This document shows, in pieces, positions 25,945 to 33,837 of a stretch of DNA of 64,000 nucleotides. Position 1 is the first letter of the stretch; the number at the start of each line of letters is the position of its first letter. The notes under the pieces were generated by a model. It ran no database searches. It was not told where the DNA came from and saw only the letters and a program-made list of their open reading frames with translations. The translations under genes and the position numbers were made by a program. The stretch is from the NCBI GenBank assembly GCA_902826215.1, contig CADEDY010000012.1, positions 34,229 through 98,228 of the forward strand, in the 5' to 3' direction. The DNA is from an uncultured Bacteroidota bacterium (GTDB lineage Bacteria; Bacteroidota; Bacteroidia; Flavobacteriales_F; PHOS-HE28).

Positions 25945-26400
25945 GTGGCATCGACGACCTACACCACCAGCATGGCCAATGCGGCCACCGTGCAGCAAGA
26001 ATGGCTGCTCGTAGATGCTGAAAACCAGACACTTGGACGCTTTGCAAGCAAAGTGGCCATGCTCGTTCGCGGCAAGCACAAGACCACCTTCACCCCGCAT
26101 GTGAATTGCGGCGATCACGTGATCGTGATCAATGCCGATAAGATCCGTCTTACCGGTAAGAAGATGGAGGAGAAGGAGTACCAGCGGTACAGTATGTACC
26201 CCGGTGGCCAGACCCGTGAGCCTGCCAAGAACCTCATGGCCCGCAAGCCAGAGGCGATGGTTGAACTCGCTGTTCGCGGTATGCTTCCCAAGAACCGTTT
26301 GGGTCGCCGCCTCTTCAGCAACCTGCATGTGGTGGCAGGCAATACCCACAAGCACGAAGCACAGAAGCCACGTACGTTCGACCTGAACACGCTTAAGTAA
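25945..26400 (+). CDS. rplM: 50S ribosomal protein L13 (uL13)
   Basis: This 151-residue protein is ribosomal protein L13, an early assembly protein of the 50S subunit. [40 protein letters not shown] and [11 protein letters not shown] are family-typical. I keep the GTG start at 25945, because Bacteroidota L13 proteins have a similar N-terminal extension before the ATVxxEW segment; ATG 25972 is the alternative. It is followed after 1 base by rpsI, the usual L13-S9 pair. Confidence 0.96.
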   Translation: MASTTYTTSMANAATVQQEWLLVDAENQTLGRFASKVAMLVRGKHKTTFTPHVNCGDHVIVINADKIRLTGKKMEEKEYQRYSMYPGGQTREPAKNLMARKPEAMVELAVRGMLPKNRLGRRLFSNLHVVAGNTHKHEAQKPRTFDLNTLK

Positions 26401-26401
26401 G

Positions 26402-26788
26402 ATGGAGCCTATCCTCAGCCTCGGCCGCCGCAAGACAGCCATCGCCCGCATCACCCTGACCGAAGGCACGGGTGAGATCATCGTGAATGGCCGTGATGGT
26501 CAGGAGTATTTCCCGGTGACCATGCAGCAGTTCAAACTGCAGCAGCCCTTCAAGCTCACGGAAACCGTGGGTAAGTATGATGTGATCGCTACCGTGGACG
26601 GTGGTGGTATTACCGGCCAGGTGGACGCCGTGCGCTTGGGCATTGCCCGCGCATTGGTGAAGATCGATGCCGAACACAAACCGAAACTCAAGGCCGAAGA
26701 ACTGATGACCCGTGACCCACGCGCTGTGGAACGGAAGAAGTTCGGACGCAAGAAAGCGCGTAAGCGTTACCAGTTCAGCAAGCGTTAA
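26402..26788 (+). CDS. rpsI: 30S ribosomal protein S9 (uS9)
   Basis: This 128-residue protein is ribosomal protein S9, whose C-terminal tail reaches the P-site tRNA. Typical features are LGRRKTAIARI at the N-terminus, GGGITGQVDAVRLGIARALV in the middle and the basic end RKKARKRYQFSKR; the final KR is the universal tail contact. Length is normal for Bacteroidota. It lies one base after rplM and shares its promoter. Confidence 0.97.
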   Translation: MEPILSLGRRKTAIARITLTEGTGEIIVNGRDGQEYFPVTMQQFKLQQPFKLTETVGKYDVIATVDGGGITGQVDAVRLGIARALVKIDAEHKPKLKAEELMTRDPRAVERKKFGRKKARKRYQFSKR

Positions 26789-26813
26789 GGTCCCAACGCT
26801 GCTTCAGGATCCA

Positions 26814-26854
26814 ATCCCGCTGGACTCTTCGGAAACGAAGGCTACCAGCGGGAT
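26814..26854 (+). ncRNA. nested hairpin with GAAA tetraloop between rpsI and rpsB
   Basis: A perfect 10-bp outer stem (ATCCCGCTGG at 26814-26823 with CCAGCGGGAT at 26845-26854) encloses a 3/4-base internal loop. Inside is a 5-bp stem (CTTCG at 26827-26831 with CGAAG at 26836-26840) closed by a GAAA tetraloop (26832-26835). No T-tract follows, so it is not an ordinary terminator. Its position 45 bases before rpsB suggests a leader element, possibly an S2 autoregulatory site, or a processing signal. Confidence 0.5.
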
Positions 26855-26898
26855 GCCTGTATCAACGGGAACAAGGAAAGTGAACTAGATCAAGAAAA

Positions 26899-27681
26899 AT
26901 GGCTCGTATTGAATTCAAGCAGTTGTTGGATGCCGGTGTGCACTTCGGTCACCTGAAGCGCAAGTGGAACCCCAACATGGCCCCTTACATCTTCGATGAG
27001 AAGAAAGGGATCCACATCATCGATCTGAACAAGACCGCAGTCAAGCTCGAGGAAGCTGCTGCAGCCATGAAGAGCATTGCCCGTAGCGGTAAGAAAGTGC
27101 TCTTCGTTGCGACCAAGAAACAAGCGAAGGACATCGTCACCCAAAAGGTGAAGGAGACCGGCATGCCTTACGTTACCGAGCGCTGGAGCGGTGGTATGCT
27201 CACCAACTTCGGAACGATCCGTCGCACGATCAAGAAGATGGCCACCATCGATCGCATGCGTACCGATGGCACCTTCGAGAACATGAGCAAGCGTGAGCGC
27301 CTCCAAGTGAGCCGTCAGCGGGAGAAGATGGAGAAGAACCTCGGTTCCATCGCCGATCTCACCCGCCTGCCCAGCGCCTTGTTCATTGTGGACATCGTGA
27401 AGGAGCACATCGCCGTGGCTGAAGCACGCAAGCTGAATATCCCTACGTTCGCTATGGTCGACACCAACAGCGATCCGAGCAAAGTGGATTTCCCGATCCC
27501 AGCGAACGACGACGCCACCAAGAGCATCGAGCTCATCGTGGACGTGATGATCGCCGCCATCAACGAAGGCATGGAGGAGCGGAAGAACGACAAGACCGCG
27601 GTTGATGAAGCCCCTGAGGAAGGAGCCGAGGTCGAAGCGGAGGCAGCTGAGGAGACCCCTTCTGCCGAAGAGAAAGCGTAA
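26899..27681 (+). CDS. rpsB: 30S ribosomal protein S2 (uS2)
   Basis: This 260-residue protein is ribosomal protein S2. Typical features are FKQLLDAGVHFGHLKRKWNPNM, FVATKKQAKDIV, RWSGGMLTNF and FAMVDTNSDPSKVDFPIPAND. The acidic C-terminal extension (about the last 40 residues, Glu/Ala-rich) is common in Bacteroidota S2. The gene precedes tsf by 43 bases, the conserved rpsB-tsf order. A nested hairpin in its leader (26814-26854) may regulate it. Confidence 0.97.
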   Translation: MARIEFKQLLDAGVHFGHLKRKWNPNMAPYIFDEKKGIHIIDLNKTAVKLEEAAAAMKSIARSGKKVLFVATKKQAKDIVTQKVKETGMPYVTERWSGGMLTNFGTIRRTIKKMATIDRMRTDGTFENMSKRERLQVSRQREKMEKNLGSIADLTRLPSALFIVDIVKEHIAVAEARKLNIPTFAMVDTNSDPSKVDFPIPANDDATKSIELIVDVMIAAINEGMEERKNDKTAVDEAPEEGAEVEAEAAEETPSAEEKA

Positions 27682-27724
27682 AGTAATTCGGAGCGATCGT
27701 CATCGCCCCAAAACCTGATAAATC

Positions 27725-28564
27725 ATGAGCACAATGGCCATTACTGCTGCCGATGTGAACAAGCTGCGCCAGATCACTGGTGCAGGTATGATGGATTGCA
27801 AGAAGGCTCTCACGGAGGCCAACGGCGATTTCGATGCCGCTATCGATGTGTTGCGTAAACAAGGTCAGAAAGTCGCTGCCAAGCGCGCTGATCGCGACGC
27901 TACCGAAGGTCTCGTGATCGCGAAGACCAGCGCCGATGGCACACACGGTGTACTCGTTTGTGTTAACTGCGAGACCGACTTCGTGGCCAAGAACGGTGAC
28001 TTCACCGCGATGGCCGAGAAGATGGCCTCCATCGCTTTGGAGAAAGGCCTCGCTAGCGTGGAAGCCATGAAGGCTGCAGCCTACGACAGCAACGGCATGA
28101 CCGTCGCTGAGAAGTTGATCGAACAGACCGGCGTGATCGGCGAGAAGATCGACATCAGCGCCTGCGCCGAAGTGAAAGCTGCTTTCGTGTACGCATACAA
28201 CCATCCTGGAAACAAGGTGGCGAGCATCGTTGGACTGAACAAGGCCGGCTTTGAAACCGCTGCTAAGGATGTTGCCATGCAGATCGCTGCTATGGGACCG
28301 ATCGCCCTGAACAAGGAAGCGGTTCCGCAAAGCGTGATCGACAAGGAGATCGAGATCGGGAAGGACCTCGCCATCCAAGAGGGCAAGCCTGCTGACATGG
28401 CCGAGAAGATCGCTTTGGGCCGCCTGAACAAGTTCTTCAAGGAGAGTACACTTCTCGCTCAGGAGTTCATCAAGGACAACAAGCTCACGGTGGAGCAATA
28501 CCTCAAGGCACAGGACAAGGATCTGACCGCAACGGACTTCAAGCGACACTCGCTCACCGTCTGA
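27725..28564 (+). CDS. tsf: translation elongation factor Ts
   Basis: This 279-residue protein is EF-Ts, the guanine nucleotide exchange factor of EF-Tu. The N-terminal UBA-like domain reads ITAADVNKLRQITGAGMMDC and KKALTEANGDFDAAIDVLRK. The CVNCETDFVAKNGDF motif is the conserved EF-Tu contact region. ATG 27734 is an alternative start three codons in. It is the second gene of the rpsB-tsf unit and is followed by a strong terminator at 28587-28614. Confidence 0.97.
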   Translation: MSTMAITAADVNKLRQITGAGMMDCKKALTEANGDFDAAIDVLRKQGQKVAAKRADRDATEGLVIAKTSADGTHGVLVCVNCETDFVAKNGDFTAMAEKMASIALEKGLASVEAMKAAAYDSNGMTVAEKLIEQTGVIGEKIDISACAEVKAAFVYAYNHPGNKVASIVGLNKAGFETAAKDVAMQIAAMGPIALNKEAVPQSVIDKEIEIGKDLAIQEGKPADMAEKIALGRLNKFFKESTLLAQEFIKDNKLTVEQYLKAQDKDLTATDFKRHSLTV

Positions 28565-28586
28565 TCATTCATGACAACCTGAATGG

Positions 28587-28614
28587 AACGGCCCCTTTGA
28601 ACAAAGGGGCCGTT
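28587..28614 (+). terminator. strong intrinsic terminator after tsf
   Basis: AACGGCCCCTTTG and CAAAGGGGCCGTT form a perfect 13-bp inverted repeat with only AA between, 22 bases after the tsf stop, followed by CTTTCGTTC. This is the clearest intrinsic terminator in the window and ends the rpsB-tsf unit. Confidence 0.85.
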
Positions 28615-28663
28615 CTTTCGTTCAGACCACACTTCCGACAAGAAGTCTTCTCAACGACATCCT

Positions 28664-28671
28664 TACTTTTC
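28664..28671 (+). promoter_or_regulatory. -7 element of pyrH
   Basis: TACTTTTC followed by GCCC lies 20 bases before the pyrH ATG and resembles other -7 elements here. The terminator upstream makes a separate pyrH promoter necessary. Confidence 0.5.
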
Positions 28672-28691
28672 GCCCTGCACAACGATCATCC

Positions 28692-29405
28692 ATGGCCCAA
28701 CGGTACAAGCGCATCCTCCTGAAACTCTCCGGTGAAAGCCTGATGGGCAACAAGGCCTACGGGATCGATAGCGAACGCCTCAGCCTCTACGCAGAAGAGA
28801 TCATCGCCATCGCCACACAAGGTGTGGAAGTGGCCGTGGTGATCGGTGGTGGCAACATCTACCGCGGCATGCAGGCCGAAGGCAGTGGCATCGATCGGGT
28901 GCAGGGCGATCACATGGGCATGTTGGCCACGGTGATCAACAGCTTGGCCTTGCAAAGCGCTCTCGAAGCGAAGGGATACAAGACCCGGTTGTTGAGTGCG
29001 ATCAAGATGGAGCAGATCGCCGAACCCTTCATCCGCCGCCGAGCTGTGCGACACCTGGAGAAAGGCCGCATCGTGATCTTCGGGGCAGGCACAGGCAATC
29101 CCTACTTCACTACGGATACGGCCGCCAGCTTGCGCGCCATCGAGATCGAGGCCGATGTGATCCTCAAAGGAACCCGCGTGGATGGCATCTACACCGCCGA
29201 CCCGGAGAAGGACAAGAGCGCGACCAAGTACGAGCGGATCACCTTTGCCGAGGTCTACGAGAAAGGGCTGAATGTGATGGATATGACAGCCTTCACACTG
29301 TGCAAGGAGAACAACTTGCCCATCATCGTCTTCGACATGAACAAGCCAGGGAATCTGGGGCGACTGTTGAAAGGCGAGCAGGTAGGAACGTTGGTGGAGT
29401 TGTAG
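28692..29405 (+). CDS. pyrH: UMP kinase
   Basis: This 237-residue bacterial UMP kinase phosphorylates UMP to UDP with ATP and is the feedback-controlled step of pyrimidine nucleotide supply. It has [15 protein letters not shown] at the N-terminus, the nucleotide-binding [11 protein letters not shown], the UMP-binding region [15 protein letters not shown], and [16 protein letters not shown]. Length is normal. The rpsB-tsf-pyrH-frr order is the common bacterial one, here broken into separately promoted units. Confidence 0.97.
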   Translation: MAQRYKRILLKLSGESLMGNKAYGIDSERLSLYAEEIIAIATQGVEVAVVIGGGNIYRGMQAEGSGIDRVQGDHMGMLATVINSLALQSALEAKGYKTRLLSAIKMEQIAEPFIRRRAVRHLEKGRIVIFGAGTGNPYFTTDTAASLRAIEIEADVILKGTRVDGIYTADPEKDKSATKYERITFAEVYEKGLNVMDMTAFTLCKENNLPIIVFDMNKPGNLGRLLKGEQVGTLVEL

Positions 29406-29432
29406 GCTAGCCGCCTGTTCCTGCGCAGCCAC

Positions 29433-29440
29433 TACTTTTG
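29433..29440 (+). promoter_or_regulatory. -7 element of frr
   Basis: TACTTTTG followed by CGCCC is a perfect TANNTTTG match, 38 bases before the frr ATG. Confidence 0.55.
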
Positions 29441-29478
29441 CGCCCGCTGGCCGTTGGCCGGTTGAATACCATTTGACC

Positions 29479-30039
29479 ATGATCGATACGACCGCCGCCG
29501 TGAAGCAGTGCGAAGAGCACATGCACAAAACCGTTGAACACCTGGATCACGAATTGACCAAGATCCGTGCAGGTGCTGCCAACCCCGGCATGTTGGACAC
29601 CGTCCGCGTGGATTATTACGGTCAAATGGTTCCGTTGAGCCAGGTGGCCTCCGTGAACACCGGGGATGCCCGCACCCTTTTCGTGAAGCCTTGGGAGAAG
29701 AAGTTGATCGATGCGATCGAGAAGGCGATCATCGGAGCCAATCTCGGGTTCAACCCCAGCAACAACGGCGAGAGCGTGATCATCCATGTGCCGATGCTCA
29801 CCGAGGACCGGAGAAAGGTCTTGTCAAAGAGTGCGCACGCCGAAGGGGAGCATGCCAAGGTCGGCATTCGGAGCAGCCGTCAGAAGGCCATGGAGACGAT
29901 CAAGGCTGCGAAGAAGGATGGCCTGCCGGAGGACACGGCGAAGAGTTTCGAAGCCGAGGTCGAGAAACTCACGGGCATCTACAACAAGAAGGTGGATGCC
30001 TTGATCGAGGCGAAGGAGAAGGATATCATGAAGGTGTGA
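29479..30039 (+). CDS. frr: ribosome recycling factor
   Basis: This 186-residue protein splits post-termination ribosomes together with EF-G. Family features are HLDHELTKIRAGAANPGMLD, VDYYGQMVPLSQVASVN, PWEKKLIDAIEKAI, and the coiled helices around VGIRSSRQKAMETIKAAKKDG. Length matches RRF. The start is ATG 29479; an in-frame TTG two codons earlier is less likely. It ends facing the TonB receptor gene, with a small bidirectional hairpin (30046-30062) between them. Confidence 0.97.
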   Translation: MIDTTAAVKQCEEHMHKTVEHLDHELTKIRAGAANPGMLDTVRVDYYGQMVPLSQVASVNTGDARTLFVKPWEKKLIDAIEKAIIGANLGFNPSNNGESVIIHVPMLTEDRRKVLSKSAHAEGEHAKVGIRSSRQKAMETIKAAKKDGLPEDTAKSFEAEVEKLTGIYNKKVDALIEAKEKDIMKV

Positions 30040-30045
30040 TGTCGA

Positions 30046-30062
30046 TCCGGGTCAGGCCCGGA
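30046..30062. terminator. small hairpin between convergent frr and the TonB receptor gene
   Basis: TCCGGG and CCCGGA form a perfect 6-bp stem around TCAGG, directly between the two stop codons. It lacks a T-tract on either side, so it is a weak bidirectional terminator candidate. Confidence 0.4.
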
Positions 30063-30078
30063 ATGAGGTCGCGTTCCC

Positions 30079-32343
30079 TCAGAACCGGTACGTCACAAAG
30101 CCTTTCAAGAAGAATGGGGTGCCTGGTGTGAAGTGCAGTTCACTCACCGCAGCAGTCTCATTGCTCAATCGACTTTCCGTATCGAACTGGGCTTGGTTCC
30201 ATTCAGCGTTCAAGAGGTTCTCCACGCTGGCACCGATCTCCAGTGCCGTGAAGCGGTAGCTTGTCTTGGCGTCGATCAGGAAGTACCCCTTCGCCACCAC
30301 GCTGTTCGTCTCGTTGGCAGGTCGGTCCGCAATGTGACGGTAGCGCAGGCTCGCATTCCAACCGCGCTCCTGCACGTATGCCAACCCGCCGATGGTCGTG
30401 AACCGCGGCGCTAGTGGGATCTGATCCTCGCCCGAAGGAGCTCCGACCAATTGGGCTTGTACCAAGTTCACGTCCATGTCCGCGAAGAGCTTCTTGGTGA
30501 CCTGGTATCTGACGCTCACATCCAAGCCCATGCGTCGGGTGGGATCGCTCGTTTCCACTACACCGCCGTCACCAACATAGACCAATTCGCTTTCCAAATA
30601 CAGCCCGAACAGAGCAGCGTTCACCAACATGCGTGGTAACGGCTTGAAGGTCGAACCGATGTCCACCCCGTATGCGCGGGGAAGCGTCCGGTTCGCTTGG
30701 TCAACGACCACAGCGCGTGCATCGTTGCTATGGAATCCCATGCCTGTCCGCAGATAGAGCTGAACGCGGTCACTCAGGACATAGCTGAAGTTCAACTTCG
30801 GACTGAAGCGATGTTGAACGGCCGTTCCAGAGAGCGAGTCCGTTCCTCGAGCATCGCCATACATGAACCGGAAGACGTCCAAACGCGCAGCGAGGTTCAC
30901 CGAGAATCGATCGGTAACGTCCAGCGTGGCATCGACGTAGCCATTCGCATTCAGTTGGTCCACGCTTCCGGCTACAATGGTGTCGAAGACGACCCGCTCA
31001 ACCGCATTCTTCAGGGCGATATCTGCTTGATCGTAACGCAATCCAACACCGGTTCCAATGTGCAGTGCACGGGATCCAAGATGGGTGTTCACGTTGTAGG
31101 AACCAGTGTATCCCATGATACTGCGATCATCGGTCTGCGCGATCATGTCCCCATTCGCACTGTCGTTCGCGAAGAAGGTGAAGTTGCTGAAGAGTTCGAA
31201 ATCGTACTTCACGAAGTAGACCTGATTCTTGATGGATCCTCCATTGCGGAGGCCGCTCACCAACGTGGCGTAAGCATTGGTGCGTTCCGTACTGCCCCCT
31301 TCTTGATCATCTACGGATCCGAAGCGGTCGATGATGCCATTCGTAACAGCACGTTGTGGAACTTGGCCACTGGCACTCCATTGGGCACCGAAGGTGCTTC
31401 CGCTCAAGGTCAGGTGCGTGCGCTCGGCCAACTGACCGGTGTACTTGCCGAAGAGGTTGTAGCGACCGAACCCTTGCGGGCTTTTGAAGTAGGCGTCGGT
31501 GTAGGCATATTCGCCGGCGATGTAAGCATTTTCCGTGCGTTGGGTCAACAGGTGTTTCTTCCCAAGGAGATCGAATTGTCCAACGGCACGCATCGTGTTG
31601 AACATGCCGCCTTCGAGTTTCACCTCGCTCTTGTCCAAGCTGTTCTTCGTGAGGAATTCCACCGTGCCGCTTGTAGCGAAGTCACCGAAGCGAGCATCGT
31701 ACGGGCCTTTGTGTACCAGAAGTTTGTCCACTGTTTCAGGTATCGTGAAGTGGAGGTCGGCATAGCCTTGGCCGTGTGCGTGGCTTACCATGTTCACCGG
31801 CAAGCCATCTACGCTCACTTGCAGGTCGGTGCCATGGTCCACGTCGAATCCGCGGAAGAAGATCTGTTCGGCTTTTCCTCCTCCTGCATGCTGTGCAATG
31901 AAGAGTCCTGGAACGAGTTGAAGCAGATCCTGCGATGAGTTCACGGGACGGGTCAGGCGATCCATGCCGTTGATCACTTCGGTATTGGTGCCTTGACCTT
32001 GCGGCCGCACATTTACTTCGCGGAGGTCGATTCCCTTGACCTCCATGTTGAAGTCCTTTGTCAAGTTGCGATCCAGCTTCAAGGTTGTCTCAACTGTTCC
32101 GAAACCAAGTGATGAAACCCGAATGGTATAGTTGCCCTGAGGAATTTTCTTGATCAAGTATTGACCACTCAAGTTCGTGGTCGAGCCAAGGCCTGTGCCA
32201 ACAAGTTGCACGACCGCACCAACGACCGGATCTTGGCTCGATGGGTCGATCAGAACGCCATTCAGTTCAACGGACTGCGCGATCGAAACGACCAAAGACA
32301 GCGAGAATACGATCAGGAAGAAGGAGCGTAGAGTTGGGCTCAT
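30079..32343 (-). CDS. TonB-dependent outer-membrane receptor with carboxypeptidase-regulatory-like domain
   Basis: This 754-residue receptor has a signal peptide (MSPTLRSFFLIVFSLSLVVSIAQ) and a ~75-residue CarboxypepD_reg-like domain (LNGVLIDPSSQDPVVGAVVQ). A plug domain follows with SSQDLLQLVPGLFIAQHAGG and VSHAHGQGYADLHF, then a 22-strand-type barrel ending in FVTYRF. Such receptors import large or scarce ligands with TonB energy. The His pair in the plug motif and the neighbouring His-rich TPR protein hint at a metal or metal complex as ligand; this is inference. I start at ATG 32343 because upstream in-frame codons overlap the TPR gene. It is the last gene of the minus-strand DUF4331 locus. 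Confidence 0.9.
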   Translation of the reverse strand: MSPTLRSFFLIVFSLSLVVSIAQSVELNGVLIDPSSQDPVVGAVVQLVGTGLGSTTNLSGQYLIKKIPQGNYTIRVSSLGFGTVETTLKLDRNLTKDFNMEVKGIDLREVNVRPQGQGTNTEVINGMDRLTRPVNSSQDLLQLVPGLFIAQHAGGGKAEQIFFRGFDVDHGTDLQVSVDGLPVNMVSHAHGQGYADLHFTIPETVDKLLVHKGPYDARFGDFATSGTVEFLTKNSLDKSEVKLEGGMFNTMRAVGQFDLLGKKHLLTQRTENAYIAGEYAYTDAYFKSPQGFGRYNLFGKYTGQLAERTHLTLSGSTFGAQWSASGQVPQRAVTNGIIDRFGSVDDQEGGSTERTNAYATLVSGLRNGGSIKNQVYFVKYDFELFSNFTFFANDSANGDMIAQTDDRSIMGYTGSYNVNTHLGSRALHIGTGVGLRYDQADIALKNAVERVVFDTIVAGSVDQLNANGYVDATLDVTDRFSVNLAARLDVFRFMYGDARGTDSLSGTAVQHRFSPKLNFSYVLSDRVQLYLRTGMGFHSNDARAVVVDQANRTLPRAYGVDIGSTFKPLPRMLVNAALFGLYLESELVYVGDGGVVETSDPTRRMGLDVSVRYQVTKKLFADMDVNLVQAQLVGAPSGEDQIPLAPRFTTIGGLAYVQERGWNASLRYRHIADRPANETNSVVAKGYFLIDAKTSYRFTALEIGASVENLLNAEWNQAQFDTESRLSNETAAVSELHFTPGTPFFLKGFVTYRF

Positions 32344-32377
32344 GGTGGCGAAGGTGGGAGCGTAGCAAAGTTGAAGA

Positions 32378-33760
32378 TCAGATAACGGCTCTGCCTTCTG
32401 CTGCAAGAGCATGTTGCAAATACGGATCCTGAGAAAAGGCGGCTTTCACCAACTTCTTCCCATTCACCTTGTCGCCTTTTGCGATGCGGATCAGTCCACC
32501 GATCAAGAGCAGATCAGCGCTTTTCGAGCCGGTCGCTTTCGCCATATCCAGGTGGGTCTGCGCCGCACCGAAGTCACCCTTTGCATAGAGAATGGCCGCC
32601 ATTGCTGCGTTCACGTCGATGTTGTTCTCCCGGTGCTCGAATTCATGTTCGGCGTTGGCCAAGGCAACAGGAAGGTCCTTGTGGAATTCCAGTTCGAAAC
32701 GAGCCATCTCAAGACCCACCTCGTGACTGTGGCCGTGAGATGCATGATCAGCGCCTTCCGAGTGGTCGTGGGCTCCGGATAGACCGACGAGGATGTCTTC
32801 CGTGATGGCCCGCTCCTGGGCGTATTCCGCTTGCTTGTTCTGTGCTGCATACACGCGGGCCAGGTCAGCGTGGAAATGTGCATCGGGCATGCGCTTGATC
32901 GCATCCTTCAGGAAAGTCTCCGCTCTCGCGAAGTCCTTCTGCTTTCCAGCAACCCGACCGGCAGCCGCGAGTGCGAAGGGATAGTCACCACGCTCAGCCA
33001 AAGCCTGCATGTAGTGTTCATTCGCTTTTGCCAGATCACCGTTGCGCTCGTGGATGCCGCCCAGCTGTACGCGGCACCAACTTGTTTCCTCTGCGCCCGG
33101 ATAGCCCGCCTTTACGGCCATATCCATGGCTTGGATAGCACCGGGGATGTCGCCGTGTATTTCTCGGAGATAGCTCACGCGGCTGTAGCTGCGCAGGTCC
33201 GGACGCATGCCGACCATCTTATCGCTCATGACAACGGCCTTGGCGTAGTCTCCAAGTTCCACGTTGGCATCAACAAGCACGCCGTAGTTGAAGGCGCGGT
33301 TCGGGTCCAGTGCGATGGCTTCCTCTCCTAGGGATCTGGCCTCTTCGAATTGGTGTTCGCTCAGTTTTATCACCGCCTTCAGGGTCAACGCTTCGCTGCG
33401 GATCTCCCGCTTCTTTTCACTCGATGTTTGCTCAAGGACCTTGTCCAGGATGCTTGTTGCTGCGTCGTAGTTGGGTCCATAGTTCCCCGTGATGCGGGCT
33501 TCGGTGATGAAGACCTCACTCAGTTTGATCCAGCTTTTCAGATCGTCCGGCTGTTTGCTCAGGCGATCCTTCAAGTTGGCATAGGTCTTATGCAATTGGG
33601 CGGTCTCGGATGCGACACCGACATTACTTGTGCGCTCGATCAAAGCGGGCACCGGCGAAGTGCTATTTGCATTGCTCGTCATTTCAGCACCGTTGCTTTG
33701 GGTGCAAGCAATGAGCAGAACGTTCGCGGCGATCAGGAAGAGGGTGGATGTGTGTTTCAT
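32378..33760 (-). CDS. TPR-repeat lipoprotein with a histidine-rich segment
   Basis: This 460-residue protein has a lipoprotein signal (FLIAANVLLIACTQ, Cys19). It has about ten TPR-like helical pairs (for example EEARSLGEEAIALDPNRAFN and GDYPFALAAAGRVAGKQKDF). Between repeats, residues 331-346 (HDHSEGADHASHGHSH) hold six His, a typical metal-binding spacer, with more His at 360, 372 and 376. It is membrane-anchored on the periplasmic or outer face and probably acts as a binding scaffold. It is 34 bases upstream of the TonB receptor start and 77 bases downstream of a DUF4331 gene, so the four genes form one unit. A metal-chaperone role is inference. Confidence 0.82.
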   Translation of the reverse strand: MKHTSTLFLIAANVLLIACTQSNGAEMTSNANSTSPVPALIERTSNVGVASETAQLHKTYANLKDRLSKQPDDLKSWIKLSEVFITEARITGNYGPNYDAATSILDKVLEQTSSEKKREIRSEALTLKAVIKLSEHQFEEARSLGEEAIALDPNRAFNYGVLVDANVELGDYAKAVVMSDKMVGMRPDLRSYSRVSYLREIHGDIPGAIQAMDMAVKAGYPGAEETSWCRVQLGGIHERNGDLAKANEHYMQALAERGDYPFALAAAGRVAGKQKDFARAETFLKDAIKRMPDAHFHADLARVYAAQNKQAEYAQERAITEDILVGLSGAHDHSEGADHASHGHSHEVGLEMARFELEFHKDLPVALANAEHEFEHRENNIDVNAAMAAILYAKGDFGAAQTHLDMAKATGSKSADLLLIGGLIRIAKGDKVNGKKLVKAAFSQDPYLQHALAAEGRAVI

Positions 33761-33784
33761 GGTGAGGTGTTGTTTTCCGCTGGT

Positions 33785-33820
33785 CCCGGAACATGCACCT
33801 TACGGGGCGCACGTTCCGGG
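33785..33820 (-). promoter_or_regulatory. inverted repeat between the second DUF4331 gene and the TPR gene
   Basis: CCCGGAAC (33785-33792) and GTTCCGGG (33813-33820) are perfect complements separated by 20 bases, extended inward by three more pairs after one mismatch. It sits in the 77-base gap inside the operon. It could be an attenuator, an RNA-processing site that separates expression of the DUF4331 and TPR/receptor genes, or a protein-binding site. No T-tract follows on the minus strand. Confidence 0.45.
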
Positions 33821-33837
33821 TCAACGTTGGTTCTGGC

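Noticed and set aside
30697..31938. Open frame of about 413 codons opposite the TonB receptor
   Set aside because: Shadow of the receptor barrel; no domain, signal or start context of its own.
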